A stretch of DNA of 64,000 nt from Geminicoccaceae bacterium. Lineage in GTDB: Bacteria > Pseudomonadota > Alphaproteobacteria > Geminicoccales > Geminicoccaceae. Both the position numbers and the translations under genes were made by a program. The notes beneath the pieces were generated by a model that did no database searches, was not told where the DNA came from, and saw only the letters and a program-made list of their open reading frames with translations. Within the stretch, counting starts at the first letter, position 1. Every line of letters starts with the position of its first letter. The stretch spans positions 124,001 through 188,000 of the forward strand of contig JANQPX010000032.1 in the NCBI GenBank assembly GCA_028285265.1, written 5' to 3'. Below, one piece after another: positions 8,564 to 17,815 of the stretch.

Positions 8564-9448
8564 GTGAGGCGTTTCGGTGCGCAGCAGATCGCAGCAGGTC
8601 TGAATGTGATTGCCGGAATCGATCCGTCAAACATGGTGTTGGTCCTCCTCATTATCGGCATCACGTTGGTGGCACTGGGCTCGATGATGCTCGGCATGGA
8701 CAGAGGCGTGAAGCGTCTCTCCGAGATCAACATGATCATGGCCGTGGCGCTGTTCATCTTTGTCCTCTTCATGAGTGGTGTCGTGACAGCTCTGACGCGC
8801 TATGGCCAGGTCATGGTCGACTATGTCGCGCTACTGCCCGCACTATCCAGCCCGTTTGGACGTGAAGATACCGGCTTCTTCCATGGTTGGACGACCTTCT
8901 ACTGGGCCTGGTAGATCGCCTGGTCACCGTTTGATGGCATGTTCATCGCCCGGATTTCCAAGGGCCGTACGGTGCGTGAATTCGTGCTGTGTGCGTTGAT
9001 CGCGCCGACGCTGGTATGCGCACTTTGGATGTCCACATTCGGCGGTGCCGCGATCGACATGATCAATGCCGGCGGTGGTGAAGGCATTACGGCGGTCGTG
9101 GTCGACGCCTATGAGCCTAAAATGGCACTTTTCGGCCCGCCGGAGGACTACCCACTTTATTCGATCATCGCGCCGATTTCGTTAATTCTGATCGTCATCT
9201 TCTTCGTCACCTCATCAGCCTCAGGATCGCTGGTGATCGACACCATCACCGCAGGTGGCAAGATGAATGCGCCGGTCATCCAACGCGTGTTTTGGTGCAC
9301 ACTCGAAGGGTTGGTGGCGATCGCGCTCCTGCTTGGCGGCGGTCTCGCCGCACTTCAGGGAGCTGCGGTATCGACGGGCGTTCCGTTCACGCTCGTCGTA
9401 CTCGTCATGTGCTACTGCCTCTGGCTTGCGCTAAGGGCGGAGCGGCAG
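8564..9448 (+). pseudogene. BCCT (betaine/carnitine/choline) transporter remnant
   Basis: The C-terminal half of a BCCT sodium-coupled betaine/choline transporter. FGAQQIAAGLN and several membrane helices are followed by FHGWTTFYWAW, a TAG stop at 8912-8914, then in the same frame IAWSPFDGMFIARISKGRTV, the family signature. The Trp expected after WAW has become TAG, a one-base change. The N-terminal half is absent, because the frame is closed just upstream of 8564. Similarity fades after LRAERQ (about 9448), although the frame stays open to 9694. A betaine-type ABC system survives at 23.7-27.4 kb. Confidence 0.85.
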
Positions 9449-9805
9449 AAGCTCTGGAGGGTCACGTTGGTCGGCCGGACCGTTCTTCTCAAGAGAAGCG
9501 ATCCGGCGGCTGCCCCTTCGTCGAACAGAGCCTGGACCAGTGCTTGCCGTTGTGAAAGCGTCGATTTGCCAATGGCGATCGACAACCAACATGATCTCCA
9601 GATCACGGTCTCTCAGCGCCTTCTCTTGAGCTCATCGTCGCCAACGATCTTTCGACAGCGGTTGATCGCAACCGGCGAGCACGTGATAGTCTGATTGTCA
9701 AAGCCTTGGAACGCCCGGTTCTAAGGATAAGAGGCAGACCAGCACGCACACCATGACAAGGTCACATCGTGCGGTCAGAGCCCTAATGCGGATGGGGAGG
9801 ATGGC
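9449..9805. other. Intergenic stretch after the BCCT remnant
   Basis: About 350 bp without a recognisable gene. The plus frame continues from the BCCT remnant but no longer resembles the family, and short minus-strand frames are unconvincing. The last part carries the GGGGAGG ribosome-binding site (9794-9800) of the next gene. Confidence 0.5.
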
Positions 9806-11416
9806 ATGCGGTATCTTCGGTATGTCCCGTTTTGGCTGGTCGTTCTGTGCGTTCCCCTTGGTCTTTTCATCGCACGGGCCAGTCCTTATCTCGGCGGCAT
9901 CATTTCTGGCGTCGGGATCTTGGTCGCCGCCATCGGCCTTTACGATCTCTTGCAGGTCAATCACGCCGTCCTCAAGAACTATCCACTCATCGCTCGATTA
10001 CGGTTCATGCTTGAGGGTATCCGGCCCGAGATCCGTCAGTATTTTCTTGAGAGCGATCACGAAGAGGTTCCTTATTCGCGGGAACAGCGCGCCTTGGTTT
10101 ATCGCCGTGCCAAAGGCATGGAGGGCCTACGTCCCTTTGGTACACTCCTCAACGTTCACCAAATTGGCCATGAATGGATCAACCATTCGATCTCTCCGTC
10201 CCAGGTCGAGAACGCCGATTTTCGTACGACAATCGGCGGTCCAGACTGCAAGAAGCCCTATTGCAGCTCGATCCTGAACATCTCGGGTATGTCCTATGGC
10301 GCTCTTTCGCCCCATGCCATCCTCGCCCTGAACCTGGGCGCCAAGAGAGGTGGCTTTGCTCATACCACCGGTGAAGGATCGATCTCACGCTTTCACCGTG
10401 AGCATGGTGGTGATCTCATCTGGCAGATCGGCAGTGGCTATTTCGGTTGTCGTGACCAAGAGGGACGCTTTTGTCCGGACAACTTCGCCGAACAAGCCAT
10501 GTCCGATCAGGTCAAGATGATCGAGATCAAGCTGTCCCAAGGGGCAAAGCCCGGTCATGGTGGCATTTTGCTCGGTTCCAAGGTCACCGAGTTCATCGCC
10601 GAAGCGCGGGACGTGCCCGTCGGCGTTGATTGTATCAGCCCTTCACGACATAGCGCGTTTTCCACGCCGCTGCAGCTTGTCGCGTTCATTGATGAACTTC
10701 GGCGGCTGTCCGGCGGCAAGCCAATCGGTATCAAGCTTTGCGTCGGTCATCCCTGGGAGCTGTTCGCCATCACGAAGGCAATGATCGAGACAGATATCAT
10801 GCCCGACTTCATCACAGTCGACGGTTCGGAGGGCGGGACGGGTGCAGCCCCAGTGGAGTTCGCTGATCATACCGGAGCTCCCCTTCGCGAAGGTTTAATG
10901 TTGGTTCACAATACACTTGTCGGCCTCGGACTTCGGGACCGTATCAAGCTCATCGCTTCAGGCAAGTTGGTCAGCGGCTTTGACGTGGCCCGCACGTTCT
11001 CGCTGGGCGCAGATGGATGCAATATGGCGCGTGCCTTTATGTTCGCTATCGGATGCATCCAGGCCCAGACATGCCATACCGGTGCCTGTCCCACAGGGGT
11101 GACGTCACAAGACCCTGGTCGCTACCGCGCACTCGTCGTCAAGGAAAAGCATAAACGTGTCACCAATTTCCACGCCAATACCCGGCGTGCGCTCCGCGAG
11201 GTGGTTGAAGCCTGTGGCCTCCAGCATCCATCTGAATTCACACCGCATCACCTCATGATTCGGATCAACAGTCGGGAGGTGCGATCCGCCGCCAGCCAAT
11301 ATGACTGGTTGGCTGCGGGAGATCTCACTCACGGCCGCGTTCACCACCCTGCCTTTGCAAAGTTCTGGGACATGGCGCGGTCGGATTCATTTGCCAACAT
11401 GGCGAGTACCCGTTGA
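9806..11416 (+). CDS. FMN-binding glutamate synthase-like protein (GltB2 domain)
   Basis: A 536-residue protein. Two N-terminal hydrophobic segments (about 5-45) suggest membrane anchoring. The rest matches the FMN/3Fe-4S synthase domain of glutamate synthase: ISGMSYGALSP, GEGSISRFH, KPGHGG, DGSEGGTGAAP, and a Cys cluster C-x5-C-x4-C (CIQAQTCHTGAC) that binds a [3Fe-4S] centre in GltS. There is no amidotransferase domain. Stand-alone versions are widespread and often of unproven activity; some lie in amine or one-carbon pathways. GGGGAGG five bases before the ATG fixes the start. Flanked by two pseudogenes. Confidence 0.88.
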   Translation: MRYLRYVPFWLVVLCVPLGLFIARASPYLGGIISGVGILVAAIGLYDLLQVNHAVLKNYPLIARLRFMLEGIRPEIRQYFLESDHEEVPYSREQRALVYRRAKGMEGLRPFGTLLNVHQIGHEWINHSISPSQVENADFRTTIGGPDCKKPYCSSILNISGMSYGALSPHAILALNLGAKRGGFAHTTGEGSISRFHREHGGDLIWQIGSGYFGCRDQEGRFCPDNFAEQAMSDQVKMIEIKLSQGAKPGHGGILLGSKVTEFIAEARDVPVGVDCISPSRHSAFSTPLQLVAFIDELRRLSGGKPIGIKLCVGHPWELFAITKAMIETDIMPDFITVDGSEGGTGAAPVEFADHTGAPLREGLMLVHNTLVGLGLRDRIKLIASGKLVSGFDVARTFSLGADGCNMARAFMFAIGCIQAQTCHTGACPTGVTSQDPGRYRALVVKEKHKRVTNFHANTRRALREVVEACGLQHPSEFTPHHLMIRINSREVRSAASQYDWLAAGDLTHGRVHHPAFAKFWDMARSDSFANMASTR

Positions 11417-11531
11417 TGCGTCGATAGCCGTCAACGGGATTGTCGTCATCATCGCCGCAACGCGGCGTTAATCGTCCATGGCGAAGACCCCGGCAACCTT
11501 GCTGGATCGAAGCACCTCATGTCGCATGCTG

Positions 11532-11722
11532 CTTCACTTACCGGCCGAACTGGTCAAGCTTCAGGACTAGGGCGTGCAGCCCGGCTACATGTTGGTGGTG
11601 ATTTTTGAAGGACGTGACGCCGCAGGCAAGGGCGGCGTGACTAAATGCGTCGTTCAGCGACCCAATGCGCGAGTGTGTCGGGTGATCACATGACCAGCAC
11701 CGTCGAAGGTTCAAGCGGTCTT
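11532..11722 (+). pseudogene. Polyphosphate kinase 2 (PPK2) fragment
   Basis: One frame reads LPAELVKLQD, a TAG, then GVQPGYMLVVIFEGRDAAGKGGVTK, matching the start of the PPK2 catalytic domain including the Walker A-like GRDAAGKGG. After RPNARVCRVIT a TGA interrupts, then PAPSKVQ matches the expected continuation. The Walker B and lid regions are missing; the fragment runs into the 3' end of nth on the other strand. A clear remnant rather than a gene. Confidence 0.8.
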
Positions 11723-12343
11723 TTCCTTAAAGCGGCAGACATCGTTGATGATGCAGGCCGCACATTTCGGTCGTCTCGCGAGGCAGACGTAGCGACCATG
11801 GAGGATGAGCCAATGATGAGCACCGCGCGCGTACTCCTTAGGTACGGCTTCTTCAAGCTTTTTCTCGACGGCTAGCGGAGTTTTGGCGGGGGCAAGGCCT
11901 GTACGGTTCGCCAGACGAAAGACATGCGTGTCAACGGCGATCGTCGGTTCGCCAAAGGCTTCATTCAGGATGACACTTGCGGTCTTTCGTCCAACGCCGG
12001 GGAGGCGCTCTAAAGCGTCCCGGCTCCTGGGCACCTGGCTGCCATGCTCTTCAATCAGTTGCCGGCAAAGCGCAATCACGTTCTTTGCCTTATTGCGATA
12101 GAGTCCGATCGTCTTAATGAGATCACGCACCCTGTCTTCGCCCAGGGCCAGCATCGCTTGGGGCGTGTCAGCAAGGGCAAACAGGTTCTTGGTTGCTTTG
12201 TTAACGCCGACATCTGTTGCCTGGGCGGATAGGACAACGGCCACTAGGAGGGTAAAGGGATTCGTGTAGTCGAGCTCAGTCTTTGGCGCCGGATTGGCAA
12301 CGGCGAGCCGGCTGAAGAGGGTATTGATCTGATCCCGTTTCAT
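11711..12343 (-). CDS. nth: Endonuclease III
   Basis: A 210-residue DNA glycosylase/AP lyase that removes oxidised pyrimidines. It has the family's usual length and motifs: LSAQATD near the start, the helix-hairpin-helix LPGVGRKTAS with the catalytic Lys, IAVDTHVFRLANR with the catalytic Asp, and the C-terminal iron-sulfur loop C-x6-C-x2-C-x5-C (CLARRPKCAACIINDVC). The start MKRDQINTLF is standard. It diverges from a DUF2244 gene across about 150 bp. Its 3' end overlaps the PPK2 remnant. Confidence 0.95.
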   Translation of the reverse strand: MKRDQINTLFSRLAVANPAPKTELDYTNPFTLLVAVVLSAQATDVGVNKATKNLFALADTPQAMLALGEDRVRDLIKTIGLYRNKAKNVIALCRQLIEEHGSQVPRSRDALERLPGVGRKTASVILNEAFGEPTIAVDTHVFRLANRTGLAPAKTPLAVEKKLEEAVPKEYARGAHHWLILHGRYVCLARRPKCAACIINDVCRFKEKTA

Positions 12344-12492
12344 GATGTGGCTTTCGACGAGAGGAAACTTACGCTTGGATAAAGTGATCGAGCAAACCGA
12401 TCAAGCAGCCAGTATTATAGTACCTTTTTCAAGGGGTTGACCTGATTTGTTGGTCATTGAGTAATCTCTTTCTATATGATCAAGAGATGACC

Positions 12493-12972
12493 ATGCTCGC
12501 CAACAGCGCTGAAGGACCGCCTGTCTTCCAGGCCGTGCTTTACCCGAACCGTTCGCTTGGCGGCAAAGGGTTTACCATCCTCATGGGCGCGATCATTGTC
12601 GTAAGCGTTCTTGTTGGTGGTGCCTTTGCACTCGCCGGTGCTTGGCCTGTCTCAGGGTTTCTCGGGCTCGACGTGTTCTTGCTCTATTTGGCGTTTCGCT
12701 GGAGCTTTCGCGATTCGTCCCGCGCGGATTTCATTCGCGTCGACGCATGCGGCCTGAATGTCCGCCGCGTCCTACCGAACGGTAAGAGCAAGGAGTGGCG
12801 ATTCGAGACAGCCTGGGTGCAGGTGATTCTCGAAAATCGCCGCCTCCTCATCCGCTCCCACGGCAACGAGCTGGCAATCGGTGCTTTTCTTACCCAACAA
12901 GAGCGCGCGAGCCTTGCCGACGCGCTCAACGGGGCACTCCGGGCACAACGTGAAGCACCAGCTCGAGCCTAA
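12493..12972 (+). CDS. DUF2244 integral membrane protein
   Basis: About 159 residues from the ATG at 12493; TTG at 12457 and ATG at 12487 are alternatives, but AAGAG lies six bases before 12493. It has two adjacent hydrophobic helices (near residues 28-72), then a cytoplasmic beta-rich part with WRFETAWVQVIL and HGNELAIGAFLTQQER. This is the DUF2244 layout, common in alphaproteobacteria, where the gene often sits next to nth as it does here. Function unknown. Confidence 0.8.
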   Translation: MLANSAEGPPVFQAVLYPNRSLGGKGFTILMGAIIVVSVLVGGAFALAGAWPVSGFLGLDVFLLYLAFRWSFRDSSRADFIRVDACGLNVRRVLPNGKSKEWRFETAWVQVILENRRLLIRSHGNELAIGAFLTQQERASLADALNGALRAQREAPARA

Positions 12973-12980
12973 CCCAACGT

Positions 12981-13463
12981 CTACTGTCCGAGCTGAGCCT
13001 TGAGCTGATCCAGGCCTGCTCGGTAAACGCCAGTCATCAGCTCGAAGGCTTCGTCATCGGAGACACCATTGGCGCTGTAAGTGCTGGACCACGTCACCGT
13101 CGCACCGTCGCCATTCCCACGCACCTCCATGGTCGAAGCGTAATCAGCAATCGGCAGCGGACTCTCGACGATGATATAGGAAAAGGACATCCCATCATCA
13201 TCCCGGCCGGTCAGCTCTTCAATCAGAACGCCACCGTCACCAGTGGTGAGCTTCCGCATTGTTTTTCCACCTTCTTCGTAGGCTTCACATTCTGCGATGA
13301 CCGGGTGCCAGGCCGAGATCGAGCACCAGTCTTCAAGGGCCCCCCACACGTCAGCCGCCGGCTTAGCAATGTCGACACTCTCACTCAGATCGATGGCAAG
13401 CGCGGGAGTGGCGATGAGACCTGAAGCAATCAGGCAAGCAAAGGCGGTGGATGTCGAACGCAT
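12981..13463 (-). CDS. Exported SRPBCC-family protein
   Basis: 160 residues from the ATG at 13463, which has GGAGG seven bases upstream. A signal peptide (MRSTSTAFACLIASGLIATP, cleavage likely after ALA) precedes a START/Bet v 1-type domain: the VDIAKPAADVWGALEDW strand-helix start, then CSISAWHPVIAECE and a C-terminal long helix. Members bind hydrophobic ligands; the ligand here is unknown. The predicted location is periplasmic. It converges with the DUF2244 gene. Confidence 0.8.
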   Translation of the reverse strand: MRSTSTAFACLIASGLIATPALAIDLSESVDIAKPAADVWGALEDWCSISAWHPVIAECEAYEEGGKTMRKLTTGDGGVLIEELTGRDDDGMSFSYIIVESPLPIADYASTMEVRGNGDGATVTWSSTYSANGVSDDEAFELMTGVYRAGLDQLKAQLGQ

Positions 13464-13554
13464 GGCGGTAGCCTCCAAGGATTGTTGTGATTTGATTTGT
13501 TCCATAAAGAAACGGGAGGAAGCGGGGACGCGTCAAGCTCTGGCCAGCCCAGGG

Positions 13555-14274
13555 TCAGCCGAAATCTGCCTTCGCGCGCTCAACGAGCTGCTCTGTCGCA
13601 GTCTCGATGCGCCGCTCCAACTCGGCCATAAAGATCTTGCGATCCAAGCCTGGCTCGATCGGTTCGAGAAATTCGACCAAGATCGTGCCTGGCCGCTTTG
13701 CAAAAGCTCGACGGCCCCAAAACATACCGGAGTTCAGGGCAACCGGTACGACAGGCAAGGAGAGCTGCTTGTAAAGCGCCGCAACGCCGGGGTGATAGGG
13801 ACGTGTCACGCCGGGCGGGGAGCGTGTCCCTTCAGGGAAAATGACGACCGGCGAACCACGGTCGATCGCCTTTCTGCCGCCCGCAATCAAAGAGCGCAGT
13901 GCTTTGGTTCCCTGACCACGGTCGATCTTGATCATGCCTGCATGAAGCAGACATGCACCGAAGATCGGAATTTTCGTGAGTTCCTGTTTGAGCGCGATGG
14001 CGGGATCGTCGACAAGAAGATGGGTGGTGATGGTGTCCCAGGCAGATTGGTGTTTGAAGGCGTAGATCACTTGGCTGCATCGACGATGCTCATCGCCTAG
14101 GATTTGGTAGTCGAGACCGATAAGCGTTGTTAGCAACGCCTGGATGCCTCGCTCCCAGCGCTCTGCATGGCGAACCATGGCTTCGCGGGGCCTCAGGAGG
14201 ATCGGCAACGCAACCAGCGCCATCACCAGTCCCCAAAGCCAGAATGCTGCGTTGAAGAGAAGCGAACGGATCAC
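13555..14274 (-). CDS. plsC: 1-acyl-sn-glycerol-3-phosphate acyltransferase
   Basis: A 239-residue membrane-associated acyltransferase that converts lysophosphatidate to phosphatidate. It has an N-terminal hydrophobic anchor (residues 5-27). The catalytic H-x4-D motif is HQSAWDT, the substrate-binding block is FPEGTRS, and VPVALNSGMFWGRR follows. Length is normal. It lies 34 bp downstream of ftsX on the same strand, an arrangement common in alphaproteobacteria, so it is probably co-transcribed with ftsEX. Confidence 0.9.
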   Translation of the reverse strand: MIRSLLFNAAFWLWGLVMALVALPILLRPREAMVRHAERWERGIQALLTTLIGLDYQILGDEHRRCSQVIYAFKHQSAWDTITTHLLVDDPAIALKQELTKIPIFGACLLHAGMIKIDRGQGTKALRSLIAGGRKAIDRGSPVVIFPEGTRSPPGVTRPYHPGVAALYKQLSLPVVPVALNSGMFWGRRAFAKRPGTILVEFLEPIEPGLDRKIFMAELERRIETATEQLVERAKADFG

Positions 14275-14308
14275 TGGCTCGGTCGAAGAATGAGGCCAGC
14301 CTCAACCA

Positions 14309-15181
14309 TCAGGCCATGCGTCCGAGATTCCATAGGGCCGTAAGCCTCGCCATCAGTGTGCAGAGCAACGCCGCAACCACGGGAACGCAGGCAAGAAAAA
14401 CCCAATCGACGGGACGAAGGCCAAGTCGGATGGTGCTGGTAAGCTCGAGACTCTGAAAGCTATAGAGAGCGCCCAAGACCGTCGCCATGGCGGCAAAAAA
14501 ACCGATGATCGCTCCTTTGAGACCGCTTTGCAGAGCGTAGCGTTCGAATTGGCGAGCGAGATAACCGTCCTGAGCGCCCATATAGCGAAGCAGCGTGACG
14601 GTATCGTCGTGCATGGCGAGACTAAGGCTGGTGATCACCATAACGATGACCAATGCGCTGATGAGCAGCATGCCGCCCAGCGCAACGCCAACGACCCGGA
14701 AAAAACTGGCCTGACGCTCGACCCGGTCTTCGGCCGCTTCTTGAATCCCGATTGTCGCATCAGGCACGATCTCGCGCAGACGACGCTCCAGCGCCCTTAG
14801 ATCCGGCTGACCGATCGGGTCGACAGTGACATCGATCAGGCGAGGCAATGGGATGTCCTCATCGTCCCGCCGTTCACCGAGCCAGGGTTCGATTAAACTC
14901 TGCAATTCATCATCGCCGACCACCGTCGCCGACACCACCTCCCTCGATTCTTTCAGAACCTTGAGAACATTGGCGACGTCCCGATCGCCGTCTTCGGAGA
15001 TGCCCGCCGTTGGTAGGCTAACGGTGACCATTTTTTCCCGTTGGTCAAACAGCTGCAGCGCGCCATCAGCGAGTGCCGCGACGGCAAGAGCGACCACCGC
15101 AAGATAGAGAAGGGCAGCCATGATCCAAGGAAGGAATCGACTGACGGCCGTCTGGTCTAAAGGCAGATCGAGACTGCGCAC
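14309..15181 (-). CDS. ftsX: Cell-division protein FtsX (ABC permease)
   Basis: A 290-residue protein with four transmembrane helices: one near residues 20-40, a large periplasmic loop (about 45-170) containing the EDGDRDVANVLKVLKES region, then three helices to the C-terminus. This is FtsX topology. With FtsE it forms an ABC-type complex that controls septal peptidoglycan hydrolases through periplasmic partners. It begins 14 bp after ftsE. Confidence 0.92.
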   Translation of the reverse strand: MRSLDLPLDQTAVSRFLPWIMAALLYLAVVALAVAALADGALQLFDQREKMVTVSLPTAGISEDGDRDVANVLKVLKESREVVSATVVGDDELQSLIEPWLGERRDDEDIPLPRLIDVTVDPIGQPDLRALERRLREIVPDATIGIQEAAEDRVERQASFFRVVGVALGGMLLISALVIVMVITSLSLAMHDDTVTLLRYMGAQDGYLARQFERYALQSGLKGAIIGFFAAMATVLGALYSFQSLELTSTIRLGLRPVDWVFLACVPVVAALLCTLMARLTALWNLGRMA

Positions 15182-15195
15182 GACATTTGTTCCCG

Positions 15196-15885
15196 TTAAT
15201 CCGCCGCCGCGAGCTGCGTAGGCGCTCTCGTTTGCCCTGTCAGGCGGCCTTTTTCCAGGTGATAGACAGGATGGGGATAGCGATCGATCAACTCGTCATT
15301 GTGGGTCGACAAGACGACCGTCGTTCCCTCTTTCGATAACTCGGTGAACAGACGCATCAAACGTCGTGCCCGTTGGGTATCGATATTGCTGGTGGGCTCG
15401 TCGCCGAGCAGCAGATTCGGCCGTGAAATCGCGGCACGTGCCGCAGCCACTATCTGCCGCTGCCCTGTTGACAGGCTCGGCGGTTTGGCGTCCATAACAT
15501 CAGTTAAGCCGAGCCATTCAAGCATTTCATAGACGAGTTCTTTGATTTCTCGCTCGCGCGCGCCGCCAATCCTGAGCGGCAATGCAACGTTATCAAAGGC
15601 GGTAAGATGGTTGATCAGCCTGAAGTCTTGGAACATCATGCCAATGCGTCGTCTTGCTTCGCTGAGGTCGTCACGATTAAATCCAACGACGTCACGGCCG
15701 AAAATTCGGAAACTTCCTCTTGAGGGCGTATGGATCAAGCCCATAATATGCATGAGGGATGTCTTCCCGGCTCCACTGGGACCGACCAGGAAGATAAAGT
15801 CACCACGCTCGAGCGTGAGGTTGATATCGTGCAGGACCTCAGGCCCCTCGCCATAGCGCATGGCAATCTGTTCAAGCTGCAGCAT
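15196..15885 (-). CDS. ftsE: Cell-division ATP-binding protein FtsE
   Basis: A 229-residue ABC ATPase. Walker A is GPSGAGKTS, the Q-loop lies in MMFQDFRL, the signature is LSTGQRQIVAAARA (TG replacing the usual GG), Walker B is LLLGDEPTSN, and the switch His is in LSTHNDELI. Length and the downstream ftsX identify it. LSTGQRQ is a recurring variant among FtsE proteins. It diverges from the zinc-ribbon gene across about 110 bp. Confidence 0.94.
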   Translation of the reverse strand: MLQLEQIAMRYGEGPEVLHDINLTLERGDFIFLVGPSGAGKTSLMHIMGLIHTPSRGSFRIFGRDVVGFNRDDLSEARRRIGMMFQDFRLINHLTAFDNVALPLRIGGAREREIKELVYEMLEWLGLTDVMDAKPPSLSTGQRQIVAAARAAISRPNLLLGDEPTSNIDTQRARRLMRLFTELSKEGTTVVLSTHNDELIDRYPHPVYHLEKGRLTGQTRAPTQLAAAD

Positions 15886-15998
15886 AGCGCCGACAATCGG
15901 GACGGTGGTAAAAGAAACGATTGTGGAGTTTACACATTACGGCTTATTAATCCAGTTAACTCTCAACCGTTAAGGGAACGGCGTTTGCCCGGTCTGCT

Positions 15999-16703
15999 AT
16001 GATCTTAACTTGTCCGAGCTGCAACAGTCGATACCACGTTGATGCCGCAGCATTCCAGGAAAAGCCGCGCAAAGTTCGTTGCGCGAATTGCGGCCATCGC
16101 TGGAAGGTCCAGCCACCAGCCGAGGAGCCGGGTCTCGATGACCTCGAACTCGCGCCGCCCGCTGAGGCAACGCCGAGAGAACAGGTCCAAGCTGCGGTAG
16201 CAGCGTCGGCTAGTACCGAAAGCATGCGACGTCCCATAGCTGACCCTTCCGAAGCTGTACAACGTTCGTCCCGAAGGCCGGCCGGTTGGCTGCTTGGCGT
16301 TGGTGTCGTGGTCTTGCTGCTCGTCAGTGCGATCATCGGCCGAAATGGCATCGTCGGAAAGTTCCCCGCGACTGCCGCGGTCTATCAGTCCGTAGGCTTA
16401 GCCGTCGATCAGGACCTTGGCCTTGAGTTCAAAGACGTCACCTTGGACTGGCAGCGCGAAGGTGGTGCATTCGTTTTGGTGGTCGAAGGGGAAATAGTCA
16501 ACCTCTCGAGAGCGAATCAGGTGATTCCTCCGGTGCGTATGGCAATCCTAGATGGTGACGGCCGCGAGTTACAGCATGAGTTTTTCAACTTGGACGAGGG
16601 TGAAATCGGTGCGGGAAATCGTATTCCGTTTAGTGGAAGGCTCGTAGATCCGATCGAACAGGGCGAAAATTTCCGGCTTACATTCGCCCAGGAGTCGTCT
16701 TAG
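15999..16703 (+). CDS. MJ0042-type zinc-ribbon protein with transmembrane segment (DUF3426-like)
   Basis: A 234-residue protein. Residues 1-38 are a zinc finger (CPSCNSRYHVD...VRCANCGHRWKV), followed by a Pro/Ala/Glu-rich linker, one transmembrane helix (WLLGVGVVVLLLVSAIIG, near 105) and a C-terminal DUF3426-like beta domain (VVEGEIVNLS, IPFSGRLVDP). It is a bitopic inner-membrane protein with the ribbon predicted in the cytoplasm. Found divergent from ftsE in many alphaproteobacteria; molecular role unknown. Confidence 0.85.
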   Translation: MILTCPSCNSRYHVDAAAFQEKPRKVRCANCGHRWKVQPPAEEPGLDDLELAPPAEATPREQVQAAVAASASTESMRRPIADPSEAVQRSSRRPAGWLLGVGVVVLLLVSAIIGRNGIVGKFPATAAVYQSVGLAVDQDLGLEFKDVTLDWQREGGAFVLVVEGEIVNLSRANQVIPPVRMAILDGDGRELQHEFFNLDEGEIGAGNRIPFSGRLVDPIEQGENFRLTFAQESS

Positions 16704-16710
16704 TGCGTCA

Positions 16711-17799
16711 TTAGACGTTGAAGCGAAATAGAATCACGTCCCCATCTTTGACGATATAGTCACGTCCTTCCTGACGAAGCTTGCCTGCTTCACGCGCGCC
16801 AGCTTCACCGTTGCAAGAGATGTAGTCGTCATAAGCGATCGTCTCAGCACAGATAAAGCCCCGCTGAAAATCCGTGTGTATCCGGCCTGCCGCTTCTGCT
16901 GCGGTCATCCCGTTGACGATCGTCCAAGCGCGCGCTTCCTTGGGTCCGGCAGTCAGAAAGGTTCGAAGGCCAAGGAGATTGTAACCGGCTTGAATGACGC
17001 GATCGAGGCCAGGGCGTTCCAGCCCCAAGCTCTCGAGATACTCCGTACGATCGTCGTCACTTAGCTGAGAGAGCTCAGCCTCAATTGCCGCGGATACGAC
17101 AACCGCTCCCGCACCTTCACCTTCTGCAAAGCGCGCGACAGCATGGGCGTGAGCGTTGCCAGATGCGGCGCTCGCTTCATCGACATTGCAAACGTAGAGG
17201 ATCGGCTTCGCGGTGATCAAGTCGAGAGACTTGAGCCCATCACCGGGCGCGTCTATACGCCGCGCCGGCATTCCGTCTTCCATCGACGGCTTAATCCGCT
17301 CGATCAGGTCAAGCTGTGCCTTTGCTTCCTTATCCCCGCCACGTGCTCGTTTCACCAAACCCTCGCTGCGCTTCTCTAACGAGCTTAGGTCAGCAAGCAG
17401 CAGTTCAGTGTTGATCAAGTCGGCGTCCCTCGTCGGATCCACACCGCCTTCGACATGGCTGACATCGTCATCTTCAAAACAGCGCAGAACATGGAGGATG
17501 GCATCAACGCCTCTGATCGCGCCTAGAAACTGATTGCCCAGGCCTTCCCCTTTTGAAGCGCCCCGTACCAACCCGGCAATGTCGATCACTTCAAGCTGGG
17601 TCTGGATGATCTTTTCGGACTTCGCAATCGTGGCAATCACATCGAGCCGTTCGTCAGGTACCGGAACGCGACCGGTATTCGGCTCGATCGTGCAAAAGGG
17701 GTAGTTGGCCGCCGCCGCCGCCGCGGTCGAAGTGAGGGCGTTGAAGAGTGTCGACTTGCCAACATTCGGCAGGCCGACAATGCCACAGTTAAATCCCAC
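16711..17799 (-). CDS. ychF: Redox-regulated ATPase YchF (Obg-like)
   Basis: A 362-residue Obg-family P-loop protein. G1 is GLPNVGKST, G3 is DIAGLVRGASKGEGLGNQFL, and an NVDE replaces the NKxD guanine motif, which explains the ATP preference of the family. A coiled region and a C-terminal TGS domain (TAGPKEARAWTI..., FNV end) complete it. YchF associates with ribosomes and stress responses. It follows pth by 16 bp and ends 7 bp from the convergent zinc-ribbon gene. Confidence 0.95.
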   Translation of the reverse strand: MGFNCGIVGLPNVGKSTLFNALTSTAAAAAANYPFCTIEPNTGRVPVPDERLDVIATIAKSEKIIQTQLEVIDIAGLVRGASKGEGLGNQFLGAIRGVDAILHVLRCFEDDDVSHVEGGVDPTRDADLINTELLLADLSSLEKRSEGLVKRARGGDKEAKAQLDLIERIKPSMEDGMPARRIDAPGDGLKSLDLITAKPILYVCNVDEASAASGNAHAHAVARFAEGEGAGAVVVSAAIEAELSQLSDDDRTEYLESLGLERPGLDRVIQAGYNLLGLRTFLTAGPKEARAWTIVNGMTAAEAAGRIHTDFQRGFICAETIAYDDYISCNGEAGAREAGKLRQEGRDYIVKDGDVILFRFNV

Positions 17800-17815
17800 G
17801 TCTCGTCATCCTCAT

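Noticed and set aside
9412..9606. Minus-strand frame with an AIGKSTLSQ stretch resembling a P-loop
   Set aside because: Only a partial GKS match, no further kinase motifs, and it overlaps the end of the BCCT remnant.
13297..14100. Plus-strand frame (267 codons) across SRPBCC and plsC genes
   Set aside because: It spans two convincing opposite-strand genes and the gap between them; no motif.
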